Translations under genes and position numbers: made by a program
NCBI GenBank assembly: GCA_020250125.1
Contig: JADCEL010000009.1
Span: forward strand, 1-64,000
Direction: 5' to 3'
From: Rhodobacter sp.
GTDB taxonomy: Bacteria; Pseudomonadota; Alphaproteobacteria; Rhodobacterales; Rhodobacteraceae
DNA length: 64,000 nt
In this document: positions 1 through 9,719 of the stretch, piece by piece
Position numbering within the stretch: position 1 is the first letter of the stretch
Layout: each line of letters begins with the position of its first letter
Notes under the pieces: model-generated
The model's input: only the letters and a program-made list of their open reading frames with translations
What the model was told of the DNA's origin: nothing
The model's database searches: none

Positions 1-50
1 ACGAAATCAACGACGCGCTGACGAAGTTCCATAGGAAGTGGCTTGCCCAT
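1..50 (-). mobile_element. 5' end of an IS630-family transposase gene, truncated by the window edge
   Basis: Reverse complement of 1-50 reads ATGGGCAAGCCACTTCCTATGGAACTTCGTCAGCGCGTCGTTGATTTCGT = MGKPLPMELRQRVVDFV, typical of the N-terminus of IS630-type transposases. Confidence 0.65.
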
Positions 51-255
51 ACATGACCCCCAACATCTGCCATAGGCAGAGGGAATCACAAATCAAACCT
101 CATGGGAATCCCGAATCGGAATGGTCGCAACACGCTCTAGGACTTGACAAGGGCTACCGCAATGGCTAATCTAATGATGTGAGGAATGCGGTAAAGCCCA
201 CGTCCGCAGATATGCTCTCTTTGCATGATCTCTTGGGGAAGCGGTGGGTCCCCCC

Positions 256-741
256 TCACCAATGCTTGAAAAAATTGATACCGCTTTGGTTCAACAAGAC
301 TGCTCCGCCAACAAATTTACGTCGACTCATTTTGTTCGTGCGGTAGAAGGTGCGTACAAAAATTGTGCGGTCCTCGCTGTCTCTTGCAAGAACTAAGAAA
401 TGGCAGCGTTTCGGATCAAGTGGATCGTGTAAAACAACTTCGATCTGAGAATCGGTTCCACGATTCGCATGAGAATAATAGTCACCGACCTCAAGCGTCC
501 GGAGTATGGCGCGCGCTGCAACTGCCCCCATGCCATGGCTCCCATGAAACCGAATTTTCATCGCGTCATATTTGGTCAGCATGACCACGTTGGCAGTCCA
601 CCCCAAAGATCGCGACACTGTAAGTGGAATCGTACCAATACGCAGCCTGTCCTGCGGCAGGCCACCGTTCAGCAACTGGTATAGTACAAAATCGAAATCT
701 GGGGCGGCCATTCGCGCAGCTTGGCAGATGCTTTTAAACAA
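256..741 (-). CDS. hypothetical protein (orphan, lower-GC region beside the IS fragment)
   Basis: 161-aa ORF in a locally lower-GC region; no family recognised. Confidence 0.45.
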   Translation of the reverse strand: MFKSICQAARMAAPDFDFVLYQLLNGGLPQDRLRIGTIPLTVSRSLGWTANVVMLTKYDAMKIRFHGSHGMGAVAARAILRTLEVGDYYSHANRGTDSQIEVVLHDPLDPKRCHFLVLARDSEDRTIFVRTFYRTNKMSRRKFVGGAVLLNQSGINFFKHW

Positions 742-762
742 TCAAGATTGCAGGCCGCTTGG

Positions 763-1506
763 CTAAACGGAGGTAAGCTTTTGTAGTGTAAGCCGCTCAT
801 AGATCGGCAGGGCAGCTTCCGCTATCTCTGCATGCGCCCTCACAAGGTTGGGAAGCGGCCCCTCAACTCCCTCGAAGCCGGTCGATTGATGAACCGCGTT
901 GTACCAATACGGTGCCCAGGTGCCATCATAACGTTTCGGCCCTGCAGGCCAGTGCAGCATGCGCGCGGTGAACGGAATCTCCAGCGCCGCGCACAGGGCC
1001 GACAGCGCGCCCTGCGGGTTGGCGAGGATGTCGGCGCTGTCGACCACCAGCGGCGCGCGGCCAAGCTGCTGTGCCACCTCGTCGAAAAGCTCTGCCTGCT
1101 GGACAAAGCCGATATCGGCCAGGGTCGGATTTTCGCGCTTCCTGGCATAGCTCGCCACGACCCGCGCAGGATGGCGGATCAGGAACACATTGTCACAGGC
1201 GCGCATGAAGGACCGGTCAAAGCCGGGGATCATGTGCAGCGTCATGTGTTTTTGGTAAAACAGGCTCTGACCTTGCGGAACAGGTCCGATACAGGCCGCA
1301 GCGACCCGTGCCGGGTCCGGCTCGTTCGCGGCGATGATTTCGGCGGCCATCGGATGGGCGATGCCGGTTGCCCGCAGATAGGCGGCATAGAACGGCTCGT
1401 CCCAGACGGCACAATCCCCGCGCGCCGCGAAGCTGTAAAGAAGCGCCGTGGACAGGTTGCGCGGGCCGGACCACATCGCGATACGCCTGGGGGCCGCGCC
1501 GGTCAT
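763..1506 (-). CDS. sulfotransferase-like family protein
   Basis: N-terminal WSGPRNLSTALLYSFAARGDCAVWDEPFYA resembles the PAPS-binding loop of sulfotransferase-like proteins; overlaps the upstream aminotransferase by 4 nt. Confidence 0.7.
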   Translation of the reverse strand: MTGAAPRRIAMWSGPRNLSTALLYSFAARGDCAVWDEPFYAAYLRATGIAHPMAAEIIAANEPDPARVAAACIGPVPQGQSLFYQKHMTLHMIPGFDRSFMRACDNVFLIRHPARVVASYARKRENPTLADIGFVQQAELFDEVAQQLGRAPLVVDSADILANPQGALSALCAALEIPFTARMLHWPAGPKRYDGTWAPYWYNAVHQSTGFEGVEGPLPNLVRAHAEIAEAALPIYERLTLQKLTSV

Positions 1507-2402
1507 GCGGCCACCAGTGCCTTGTAGAGGGTCCGCAGGCGTTCGGTCATCGGCCCCATCTGCCCGGTGCCGATCCTGCGCCCGTCGACCACGCCCACGG
1601 GTGTCTGCGCGCCGAAGGTGCCGGTCAGGAACGCCTCTTCAGCGGAATAGACATCAACAAGGCTGAAATTGCGCTCGAACACCGGAATGCCATGGTCGCG
1701 GCACAGCTGGATGACCTTGCCGCGCGTGATGCCGTTCATGCAATAGTCGCCGGTGCTGGTCCAGACCTGCCCCTTGCGCACAATGAAGAAATTGCAGGCA
1801 TTGGTCGTGTTCACGAACCCATGCACGTCCAGCATCAGCGCCTCATCCGCGCCAGCCTTTTCGGCGGCAATGCAGGCCAGGATGCAGTTCAGCTTCGAAT
1901 GGCTGTTCAGCTTTGGGTCCTGCGTCATCGGCAGACCGCGCAGGTGGGGGACGGTGGCAAGGCGGATCGGGCGCGGCAGTTCGGGGCGGGAATGTTCCAT
2001 GATGATCGCCACGGTCGGGCCGCGCTGCGACAGCTTTGGATGCTGGAAGGGCCGCGTCTTGACCCCGCGCGTCACCATCAGGCGGGCATGGGCATCGGTC
2101 GTCATGCCATTGGCTTCTTGTGTCTCTGACATTGCCGATTTGACCTGATCCGGCGTCATCGCGATATCAAGGTCGATGGCCTTTGCCGCCTCGAACAGAC
2201 GTTCGACATGCTCGTCCAGAAAGGCCCAGCGGCCATTGTAGAGACGAATCCCCTCCCACACGCCATCGCCCAGCATGAAACCGGCGTCATAGACCGAAAC
2301 CACGGCCTCGGCCTTTGGCAGGATGCGCCCGTTGACGTAGATCAGGATCGCCTCGTTGCGGGCGTCGTCCTTGGCCTGGTGGCTGAATTTGTGATCGGTC
2401 AT
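1503..2402 (-). CDS. class IV (branched-chain/D-amino acid type) aminotransferase
   Basis: Fold-type IV PLP features: [56 protein letters not shown]. Confidence 0.85.
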   Translation of the reverse strand: MTDHKFSHQAKDDARNEAILIYVNGRILPKAEAVVSVYDAGFMLGDGVWEGIRLYNGRWAFLDEHVERLFEAAKAIDLDIAMTPDQVKSAMSETQEANGMTTDAHARLMVTRGVKTRPFQHPKLSQRGPTVAIIMEHSRPELPRPIRLATVPHLRGLPMTQDPKLNSHSKLNCILACIAAEKAGADEALMLDVHGFVNTTNACNFFIVRKGQVWTSTGDYCMNGITRGKVIQLCRDHGIPVFERNFSLVDVYSAEEAFLTGTFGAQTPVGVVDGRRIGTGQMGPMTERLRTLYKALVAA

Positions 2403-2543
2403 GATACCTCCGCGCTTTGTGGCAGGCTATCGCTGCGGCCGGGCGGGGCCAAGGGGGGGCGATCACCCTTGCGTGACACACGGCGTGGTGAATGGACGCC
2501 GGGCCTGTACCATCCCATCGTTGTGCGGGCGGGGAGAGCAGTG

Positions 2544-3185
2544 ATGAAGATGCGGGCGACAGCGGCCGTTCTTGGGCTAGGTTTGGGATTCTGGCTGGGG
2601 CTGGGTGCAGCCCTGGCGGAACAGAAGACGGCTGTGCTGGCCGGGGGCTGCTTCTGGTGCGTCGAGAAGGATTTCGAAGCCGTGCCGGGCGTTACGTCGG
2701 TTGTCGCGGGCTTTGCCGGCGGCACCACGGCCAATCCGACCTACAAACAGGTCACCGCAGGCGGCACTGGCCATTATGAGGCGGTGCAGATCACCTATGA
2801 TGAAACCAGGGTCAGCTATGCCGATCTGTTGGAGCGGTTTTTCCGATCGGTCGATCCGACCGATGGAGGCGGACAGTTCTGTGACCGGGGCGACAGCTAT
2901 CGCACCGCGATCTTTGTGAACGGCCCGGCCGAACGTGCCGCAGCGCAGGCCGCAAGTGCGAAGGCAGAACAGCAACTGGGCGCGCCGATTGTGACGAAAA
3001 TCCTGCCGTCCGGCCCGTTTTATGCCGCCGAAGACTATCATCAGGATTATTACAAACGCGGGGACATCATCATCACCCGCTTCGGTCCGCGCACCAAGGC
3101 ATCGGCCTACAAGCTTTACCGCGCAGCCTGCGGCAGGGACGCGCGGTTAAGCCAGCTGTGGGGGCCCGACGCGGTCGGCAACTAG
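2544..3185 (+). CDS. msrA: peptide-methionine (S)-S-oxide reductase MsrA with N-terminal signal peptide
   Basis: [17 protein letters not shown] active-site motif; N-terminal [25 protein letters not shown] looks like a signal peptide. Confidence 0.93.
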   Translation: MKMRATAAVLGLGLGFWLGLGAALAEQKTAVLAGGCFWCVEKDFEAVPGVTSVVAGFAGGTTANPTYKQVTAGGTGHYEAVQITYDETRVSYADLLERFFRSVDPTDGGGQFCDRGDSYRTAIFVNGPAERAAAQAASAKAEQQLGAPIVTKILPSGPFYAAEDYHQDYYKRGDIIITRFGPRTKASAYKLYRAACGRDARLSQLWGPDAVGN

Positions 3186-3501
3186 GCCAGGACGGCGTTC
3201 GGTCTGGATGCCCGCGGCACGGCCCGCGCCGCCCCGGCCCGCGTTGCCTGATTGGCGGCGACAGATGGATTGCCGCCCTTGCCGCCCGGCCCCCTGCTGT
3301 CATCCAGGGCCGCAAGGGTTTGCCCGGTTGCGGCAGAGGTGGCACGCGGTCAGCATGATCGGCATTGATCGAGCCAAGGTTCCAGACCATCATCACGCCC
3401 CCCGCAGCTGTGCCGCGCCCTGACGGCAACCGCGCAGCGCGGACGGCAAGCCGCGAAATGCCGCTTTCCGGGCGGGGCGCGGTTTTGTAGGGTCCGGGCG
3501 G

Positions 3502-6156
3502 ATGCGGGAGGCGAAGGTGAGCGAAGACAGCGTCACGCCGATGATGGCGCAATATCTGGAGATCAAGGCCGCCAACCCGGGCGCGCTTCTGTTCTACCGG
3601 ATGGGCGATTTTTACGAGATGTTCTTTGATGATGCCGTCGCCGCAAGCGGGGCCCTGGATATTGCGCTGACGCGGCGGGGCAAGCATCTGGGCGAAGACA
3701 TCGCGATGTGCGGCGTTCCGGTGCATGCCGCCGAAGGCTATCTGCTGACCCTGATCCGCAAGGGCTTCCGGGTGGCGATTGCCGAACAGATGGAAGACCC
3801 GGCCGAGGCGCGCAAACGCGGATCCAGATCCGTGGTGCGCCGCGATGTGGTCCGCCTGGTGACGCCCGGAACCCTGACGGAAGACGGCCTTCTGGATGCC
3901 CGGCGGCACAACTTTCTGGCTGCCTGGGCCGAGGTGCGCGAGGGGGCGTCCCTGGCCTGGGTTGACATCTCCACGGGCGAATTCCGCGTCATGTCCTGCC
4001 CGCCCCTGCGCCTTGGGCCGGAACTTGCCCGGCTTGCCCCGCGCGAGGTGCTGCTGAGCGAGGCGCGGGAAGGCGAATGGTCTGCGCTGATTGCCGAGGC
4101 AGGGGCTGCACCCACGGCCCTGGCGCGATCCAGCTTTGACAGCACGGCGGCAGAGCGGCGGCTGTGTATCCTGTTCGGGGTGACCACGCTGGATGCTTTC
4201 GGGACATTCGACAGGGCTGATCTGTCTGCCATGGGGGCCATTGTTGACTATCTTGATCTGACGCAGCGCGGCAAACTTCCGCTGCTGCGGCCCCCTGTTG
4301 CCGAGACGCAGGGCGACACGATGCAGATCGATGCCGCCACACGGCGCAACCTGGAAATCACCGCCGGCCTGGCGGGCGGGCGCGAGGGATCGTTGCTTTC
4401 TGCCGTGGACCGGACCGTTACGGCCGGTGGCGCGCGCCTGCTGGAGCGGCGGCTTTCCGGACCATCGCGCGACCTTGACGTGATCCAGGAACGGCTTGAC
4501 GCGGTGCGGTTTCTGGCAGAACAGGGTCTGCGGCGCGATGGCTTGCGGGCCGACCTGCGTCAGGTGCCCGACATCGACCGGGCACTGTCGCGGCTGGCAC
4601 TGGACCGGGGGGGGCCGCGCGATCTGGGCGCGATCCGCAGCGGTCTTGTGGTGGCAGAGACCGTGGCCGCGCGCCTTGCAGATGCGCCGCCGCTGCTGGC
4701 GCGGGCGGCGGCAGGACTGACCGGACATTCTGCGCTGATCGCCATGCTGCGGGCGGCCCTGGTGGCAGAACCGCCGCTGCTGGCGCGGGATGGCGGCTTT
4801 ATTGCGGCAGGCCATGACGCCGCCCTTGATGAAACACGCCGCCTGCGCGACGAAGGGCGCGCCGTGATTGCGGCGCTGCAGGCGGACTATGCCGCGCTGA
4901 GCGGCATCCAGAGCCTGAAGATCAAGCACAACAACGTTCTGGGCTATTTCATCGAAACGACGGACCTGCATGCAGAGCGGATGCTGAAACCCCCGCTGTC
5001 AGAGACCTTTATCCACCGCCAGACAACAGCCAACCTGCTGCGCTTCACCACCATACCGCTGTCAGACCTTGAGACCCGCATCCTGAACGCCGGAAATCAT
5101 GCGCTGGAAATTGAAAAGCGGCTCTATGATGGCTTGAAATCGGCCACTCTGGCCATGGCGGGGCCGATCGCCGCGACAGCGCGCGCCCTGGCCGAGATTG
5201 ATCTGGCTGCGGCCCTGGCCGACCTTGCCGCGGCAGAGAACTGGGTTGAACCCGTTGTGACCGACAGCCGGGCCTTCTGGATCATTGGGGGCCGGCATCC
5301 GGTGGTGGAACGCGCGCTGCGCCGTCAGGGCGGCGGCAGCTTTGTTGCCAATAACTGTGTGCTGACAACGGGAGAGACGCCGGCGCTGTGGCTGTTGACA
5401 GGCCCCAACATGGCGGGAAAGTCCACCTTCCTGCGCCAGAATGCCCTGATCGCGCTTCTGGCGCAGGCCGGCAGCTTTGTTCCGGCAACGCGGGCCCATA
5501 TCGGGCTGGTCAGCCAACTGTTCTGCCGTGTCGGCGCGTCGGACGACCTGGCGCGCGGGCGGTCCACCTTCATGGTCGAGATGGTGGAGACGGCAGCGAT
5601 CCTGAACCAGGCCGATGATCGGGCGCTGGTGATCCTGGACGAGATCGGGCGCGGGACCGCGACCTATGACGGACTGTCCATTGCCTGGGCCACGCTGGAG
5701 CATCTGCACGACGTCAACCGCTGCCGCGCCCTTTTCGCCACGCATTATCACGAGATGACCGCCCTGGCGGGCAAATTGCCCGGCGTGGAAAACGCGACCG
5801 TCACCGTCAAGGAGTGGGACGGCCAGATCATTTTCCTGCACGAGGTGCGGGAAGGCGCGGCGGACCGGTCTTATGGTGTGCAGGTTGCTAAGCTTGCCGG
5901 ACTTCCCGCCGCCGTCATCGACCGCGCCCGCACAATTCTGGAAACGCTCGAATCAGGCGACCGCGCCGGCGGCCCGCGCCCAGCGGCGCTGATCGATGAC
6001 CTGCCGCTGTTCCGCGCTGCGCCTGCACGGGCTGCGCCCGCCAGACCCGAACCGTCCGAGGTGGAGGCGCGCCTGACCGGAATTCACCCCGACGAGCTGA
6101 CCCCGATGGATGCCCTGCGCCTGATCTATGAACTGCGCGGCCTGATCCGGCCCTGA
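3502..6156 (+). CDS. mutS: DNA mismatch repair protein MutS
   Basis: TPMMAQYLEIKAANPGALLFYRMGDFYEMFFDDA, Walker A TGPNMAGKSTFLRQNA, LDEIGRGTATYDGLSIAWA. Confidence 0.98.
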   Translation: MREAKVSEDSVTPMMAQYLEIKAANPGALLFYRMGDFYEMFFDDAVAASGALDIALTRRGKHLGEDIAMCGVPVHAAEGYLLTLIRKGFRVAIAEQMEDPAEARKRGSRSVVRRDVVRLVTPGTLTEDGLLDARRHNFLAAWAEVREGASLAWVDISTGEFRVMSCPPLRLGPELARLAPREVLLSEAREGEWSALIAEAGAAPTALARSSFDSTAAERRLCILFGVTTLDAFGTFDRADLSAMGAIVDYLDLTQRGKLPLLRPPVAETQGDTMQIDAATRRNLEITAGLAGGREGSLLSAVDRTVTAGGARLLERRLSGPSRDLDVIQERLDAVRFLAEQGLRRDGLRADLRQVPDIDRALSRLALDRGGPRDLGAIRSGLVVAETVAARLADAPPLLARAAAGLTGHSALIAMLRAALVAEPPLLARDGGFIAAGHDAALDETRRLRDEGRAVIAALQADYAALSGIQSLKIKHNNVLGYFIETTDLHAERMLKPPLSETFIHRQTTANLLRFTTIPLSDLETRILNAGNHALEIEKRLYDGLKSATLAMAGPIAATARALAEIDLAAALADLAAAENWVEPVVTDSRAFWIIGGRHPVVERALRRQGGGSFVANNCVLTTGETPALWLLTGPNMAGKSTFLRQNALIALLAQAGSFVPATRAHIGLVSQLFCRVGASDDLARGRSTFMVEMVETAAILNQADDRALVILDEIGRGTATYDGLSIAWATLEHLHDVNRCRALFATHYHEMTALAGKLPGVENATVTVKEWDGQIIFLHEVREGAADRSYGVQVAKLAGLPAAVIDRARTILETLESGDRAGGPRPAALIDDLPLFRAAPARAAPARPEPSEVEARLTGIHPDELTPMDALRLIYELRGLIRP

Positions 6157-6214
6157 CCCTGCCCGGTTGTGCCTGCAAGACCATCCCCGGAAGGCGGGTG
6201 CCAGAGGCACAGAA

Positions 6215-6234
6215 GGGGGCGCAGACCCCCGTTT
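6215..6234 (+). terminator. possible intrinsic terminator between convergent mutS and grpE
   Basis: GGGGG-CGCAGA-CCCCC-GTTT hairpin in the convergent intergenic gap; short T tract. Confidence 0.35.
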
Positions 6235-6252
6235 CCTGCCATAACGCCCGTG

Positions 6253-6807
6253 TCAGCCTTGGGTGTTTGACGAAACGCCCACCTGTGCCGGGCGCAACAG
6301 ACGGTCGTGCAGCAAAAACCCTTCGGTCATCACCTGAATGATCTGGCCCGCCCGGGTCCCCGGCACCGGGGCTTCGAACATCGCCTCATGCTGTTGCGGA
6401 TCGAAGCTGTCACCGATTGCCGGCGAGATCGGCGTGACGCCATGCCTGGTCAGGACATTGGTCAGCTCGCGCATGGTCAACTCCACCCCTTCGATCAGCG
6501 CGGCAGCCTGGAGGCGCTGATCGTCGGTGGCGGCATCGAGGGCACGCCGAAGATTGTCGTAAACGGGAAGCATGTCACGGGCCAGACGCGAGCCGCCGTA
6601 TTGTTCAGCCTCGCGCCGGTCCCGCTCGCCGCGCTTGCGGGAGTTTTCGGCATCGGCAAGGACGCGCATGAAGCGATCCTTCAGTTCGTCGCGCTCTGCG
6701 CGAAGCTGTTCCAGCTCTGCCGTAAACGCATCGACGGCATCGGCCATGTCTTCGGCGATGTCTTCGGCGAATTGCTGATCCTGCGGTGTGTTGCCGTCCT
6801 TCGTCAT
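6253..6807 (-). CDS. grpE: nucleotide exchange factor GrpE
   Basis: RVLADAENSRKRGERDRREAEQYGGSRLARDMLPVYDNLRRAL, HEAMFEAPVPGTRAGQIIQVMTEGFLLHDRLLRPAQVGVS; start trimmed to MTKDGN. Confidence 0.95.
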   Translation of the reverse strand: MTKDGNTPQDQQFAEDIAEDMADAVDAFTAELEQLRAERDELKDRFMRVLADAENSRKRGERDRREAEQYGGSRLARDMLPVYDNLRRALDAATDDQRLQAAALIEGVELTMRELTNVLTRHGVTPISPAIGDSFDPQQHEAMFEAPVPGTRAGQIIQVMTEGFLLHDRLLRPAQVGVSSNTQG

Positions 6808-6814
6808 CTGTCCT

Positions 6815-7885
6815 TTATCCCTTGCCGCGATCGGAAATGAGCTTTCCAACCAACTGAGCCGTATAATCGACAATCGGCACGATGCGGCCGTAGTTCAGCC
6901 GCGTGGGGCCAATGACCCCGACCGCACCGATGATCTTGCGGTCAGCGTTCATATAGGGAGAGACCACCAGAGAGGAACCCGAAAGCGAAAAAAGCTTGTT
7001 CTCTGATCCGATAAAGATCCGCACCCCCTCGCCCTGTTCGGTGAGGTCAAGAAACTCGGCGATGTCGCGCTTGCGTTCCAGATCATCGAAAAGGCTGCGG
7101 ATGCGGTTCACATCCTGCACTTCGGCGGTTTCATCGATCAGGTTGGCCCGGCCGCGCACGATCAGCCGCTCGTGCGGCTCTCCGGCATTTTCCCAAAGCG
7201 CCATACCGCTTTCGACAAGATCGCGCGCCAGCGAATCTATCTCTTGCCGGCGCTGGGAGATTTCCTGGCTGATCTTCTGGCGCAGGTCGCCCAGGGTGCG
7301 CCCTTCGGCCAGGGCATTCACGAAGTTCGCGGCCTCGCGCATCGAGGATGGCGTCTGGCCAGGGGGCGGGGTGAAGAGGCGGTTCTCGACAGTGCCGTCC
7401 GCGAACACCAGAACGACAAGGGCGCGGTCCGGGGACAGGCTCAGGAACTCGATATGCCGGATCGGTGCCTGCCTCTTTGGGGTCAGCACAAGACTGGCCC
7501 CCTGGGTGAGGCCGGACAGGGTCGCGCCGATCTTGTCCAGCAAGGCGGGCATGTCGCGGTCATTTGCGGCCAGGCTCGCGTCGATCTTTTCGCGGTCCGC
7601 ATCGGCAACCACACCGATTTCCATAAGACCATCGACGAACATGCGCAGACCAAGCTGTGTCGGGATCCGGCCGGCAGAAACATGGGGGCTGTCCAGCAGG
7701 CCAAGATATTCGAGATCCTGCATCACATTGCGGATTGTCGCGGCGCTGACCTTTTCCTGCATCGTGCGTGTCAGGGTGCGGGACCCCACCGGATCACCCG
7801 AGGCAAGGTACCCTTCGACGACCCGGCGGAAGACCTCGCGCGAGCGGTCGTTCATTTCGGCAAGAAGGCTTGGGTTATCTGCCAT
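6815..7885 (-). CDS. hrcA: heat-inducible transcriptional repressor HrcA
   Basis: [73 protein letters not shown]; start trimmed. Confidence 0.95.
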   Translation of the reverse strand: MADNPSLLAEMNDRSREVFRRVVEGYLASGDPVGSRTLTRTMQEKVSAATIRNVMQDLEYLGLLDSPHVSAGRIPTQLGLRMFVDGLMEIGVVADADREKIDASLAANDRDMPALLDKIGATLSGLTQGASLVLTPKRQAPIRHIEFLSLSPDRALVVLVFADGTVENRLFTPPPGQTPSSMREAANFVNALAEGRTLGDLRQKISQEISQRRQEIDSLARDLVESGMALWENAGEPHERLIVRGRANLIDETAEVQDVNRIRSLFDDLERKRDIAEFLDLTEQGEGVRIFIGSENKLFSLSGSSLVVSPYMNADRKIIGAVGVIGPTRLNYGRIVPIVDYTAQLVGKLISDRGKG

Positions 7886-8013
7886 ATCGGGTACGGGCCG
7901 GGCCTTTGCTTGGGGCACCCGACCGTAACGGGCCGGGGCCGGTTGCGTCAATCGGGCTTGCATCGCCGGGGCGGGGGCGGGTATCTGGCTGCGTCATCAA
8001 AGGAGCCCAGCCC

Positions 8014-8727
8014 ATGCGACCGTCAGGACGAGACTTAAGCGAGATGCGGCCGATTTCAATCGAGACGGGGATCATGAAACATGCCGAAGGGTCCTGCCTG
8101 ATCCGGATCGGCGAGACGCATGTGCTGTGCTCTGCATCGCTGGAAGACAAGGCACCGCCTTTTCTGAAGAACACCGGCCTAGGCTGGATCACTGCCGAAT
8201 ACGGCATGCTGCCGCGCGCGACGAATACGCGCAATCGCAGAGAGGCGGCATCCGGCAAGCAATCGGGCCGCACGCAGGAAATCCAGCGCCTGATCGGGCG
8301 CGCGCTTCGCGCGGGGATCGACCGGGTTGCCCTGGGCGAACGCCAGATCGTGATCGACTGCGATGTGATCCAGGCTGATGGCGGAACCCGTTGTGCCGCC
8401 ATCACCGGCGGCTGGGTTGCCTTGCGTGTGGCGGTGAATAAACTGCTGAAAGCAGGTGTGATCGTGTCTGATCCAATCATCGATCATGTTGCGGCGGTAT
8501 CCTGCGGCATCTATGCCGGTCAGGCCGTGCTTGATCTGGATTATGCCGAAGACAGCGCCGCCGGGACGGACGGAAACTTCATTCTGACCGGCCGTGGCCG
8601 GATGGTTGAGGTGCAAATGTCGGCAGAGGGTGCTACGTTTTCGCGCCTTGAGATGGGCCACCTGCTTGACCTTGCGGAAGCGGGGGTTGGCCGGCTGGTG
8701 GCGGCGCAGAAGGCCGCGCTGGCCTGA
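8014..8727 (+). CDS. rph: ribonuclease PH
   Basis: [68 protein letters not shown]. Confidence 0.97.
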   Translation: MRPSGRDLSEMRPISIETGIMKHAEGSCLIRIGETHVLCSASLEDKAPPFLKNTGLGWITAEYGMLPRATNTRNRREAASGKQSGRTQEIQRLIGRALRAGIDRVALGERQIVIDCDVIQADGGTRCAAITGGWVALRVAVNKLLKAGVIVSDPIIDHVAAVSCGIYAGQAVLDLDYAEDSAAGTDGNFILTGRGRMVEVQMSAEGATFSRLEMGHLLDLAEAGVGRLVAAQKAALA

Positions 8728-8736
8728 GGGGGCGAC

Positions 8737-9345
8737 ATGCGCAAGTTCACAGAGCCGCGGCTGGTGCTTGCCAGCCACAACGCCGGAAAACGGGAAGAGA
8801 TTGAACGGCTTCTTCAGCCGTTTGGTGTCGATGTTGTCTCTGTGGCGGCGCTTGGGCTGCCCGAACCGGCAGAGACCGAGGGCAGCTTCATCGGCAATGC
8901 GCGGATAAAGGCGCATGCGGCGGCGCGTGCCAGCGGGATGCCGGCCCTTGCAGATGACAGCGGCATTGAGGTTGAGGCCCTGGGCGGGGCACCGGGTGTT
9001 TGCACGGCCGATTGGGCAGAAACGCCGCAGGGCCGCGACTTCGGCATGGCGATGCGCCGGACGTGGAACGCCGTCGAGGCGGCGGGGGCGGACCATCCGC
9101 GGCGGGCGCGGTTCTGCTGTACCCTTGTCTTGGCGTGGCCAGACGGAGAAGACACTGTATTTCAAGGGTTTGCGGATGGTACCCTGGTGTGGCCACCACG
9201 CGGGACACAGGGCCATGGGTATGATCCCATGTTTCAGCCTGACGGCCACAGCCTGACGTTTGGGGAAATGGACCGTTGGGAGAAGAACCTGATCAGCCAC
9301 CGGGCAGATGCATTCCGCAAGCTGGTGGCGGGCTGTTTCACATGA
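8737..9345 (+). CDS. rdgB: RdgB/HAM1 family non-canonical purine NTP pyrophosphatase
   Basis: LVLASHNAGKREEIERLLQPFGVDV, ETEGSFIGNARIKAHAAARASGMPALADDSGIEVEALGGAPGV. Confidence 0.96.
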   Translation: MRKFTEPRLVLASHNAGKREEIERLLQPFGVDVVSVAALGLPEPAETEGSFIGNARIKAHAAARASGMPALADDSGIEVEALGGAPGVCTADWAETPQGRDFGMAMRRTWNAVEAAGADHPRRARFCCTLVLAWPDGEDTVFQGFADGTLVWPPRGTQGHGYDPMFQPDGHSLTFGEMDRWEKNLISHRADAFRKLVAGCFT

Positions 9346-9349
9346 AACA
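9334..9349. promoter_or_regulatory. parS-like site (TGTTTCACATGAAACA)
   Basis: 15/16 match to TGTTTCACGTGAAACA; lies at the rdgB/RidA overlap, about 1.5 kb from parB. Confidence 0.7.
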
Positions 9350-9716
9350 TCTTTCCACAGGATCACCATTTGAGGTGACGATGGGATATTCCCGGGCGGT
9401 TGTGAAGGGCGGCTGGTGTTTCGTTTCGGGTGTAACAGGCTACGATTATGCCACAATGCGGATGCCGCCGGACATTGCCGCGCAGGGACGTGCCTGTTTT
9501 GCGACCATCGACCGCGTGCTTGAGGAGGCGGGCTTCGCAATGGCGGACATCGTTCGGGTGCAGTATACGGTTGTTGATGCCGGTCTGGTCGATACCCTTG
9601 TGCCCGTGCTTGGTGCCGCCCTTGGCGACATCCGTCCTGCGGCGACACTGGTAATTGCGGGTCTCATGCGGCCCGAAATGCTGATCGAGATTGAAGTGAC
9701 AGCATTCAAGGGCTGA
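9342..9716 (+). CDS. RidA family protein
   Basis: SRAVVKGGWCFVSGVTGYDYATMRMPPDIAAQGRACFATIDRVLEEAGFAMADIVRVQYTVVD; ATGA overlap with rdgB. Confidence 0.9.
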   Translation: MKHLSTGSPFEVTMGYSRAVVKGGWCFVSGVTGYDYATMRMPPDIAAQGRACFATIDRVLEEAGFAMADIVRVQYTVVDAGLVDTLVPVLGAALGDIRPAATLVIAGLMRPEMLIEIEVTAFKG

Positions 9717-9719
9717 CGG

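Noticed and set aside
3073-4971. 632-aa minus-strand ORF
   Set aside because: Antisense to msrA/mutS; low-complexity R/Q/H/P-rich composition typical of shadow ORFs in high-GC DNA.
7886-8013. CIRCE element upstream of hrcA
   Set aside because: No TTAGCACTC-N9-GAGTGCTAA inverted repeat seen in the hrcA-rph intergenic region.
8179-9648. 489-aa minus-strand ORF
   Set aside because: Antisense to rph, rdgB and the RidA gene, all clearly recognisable on the plus strand.
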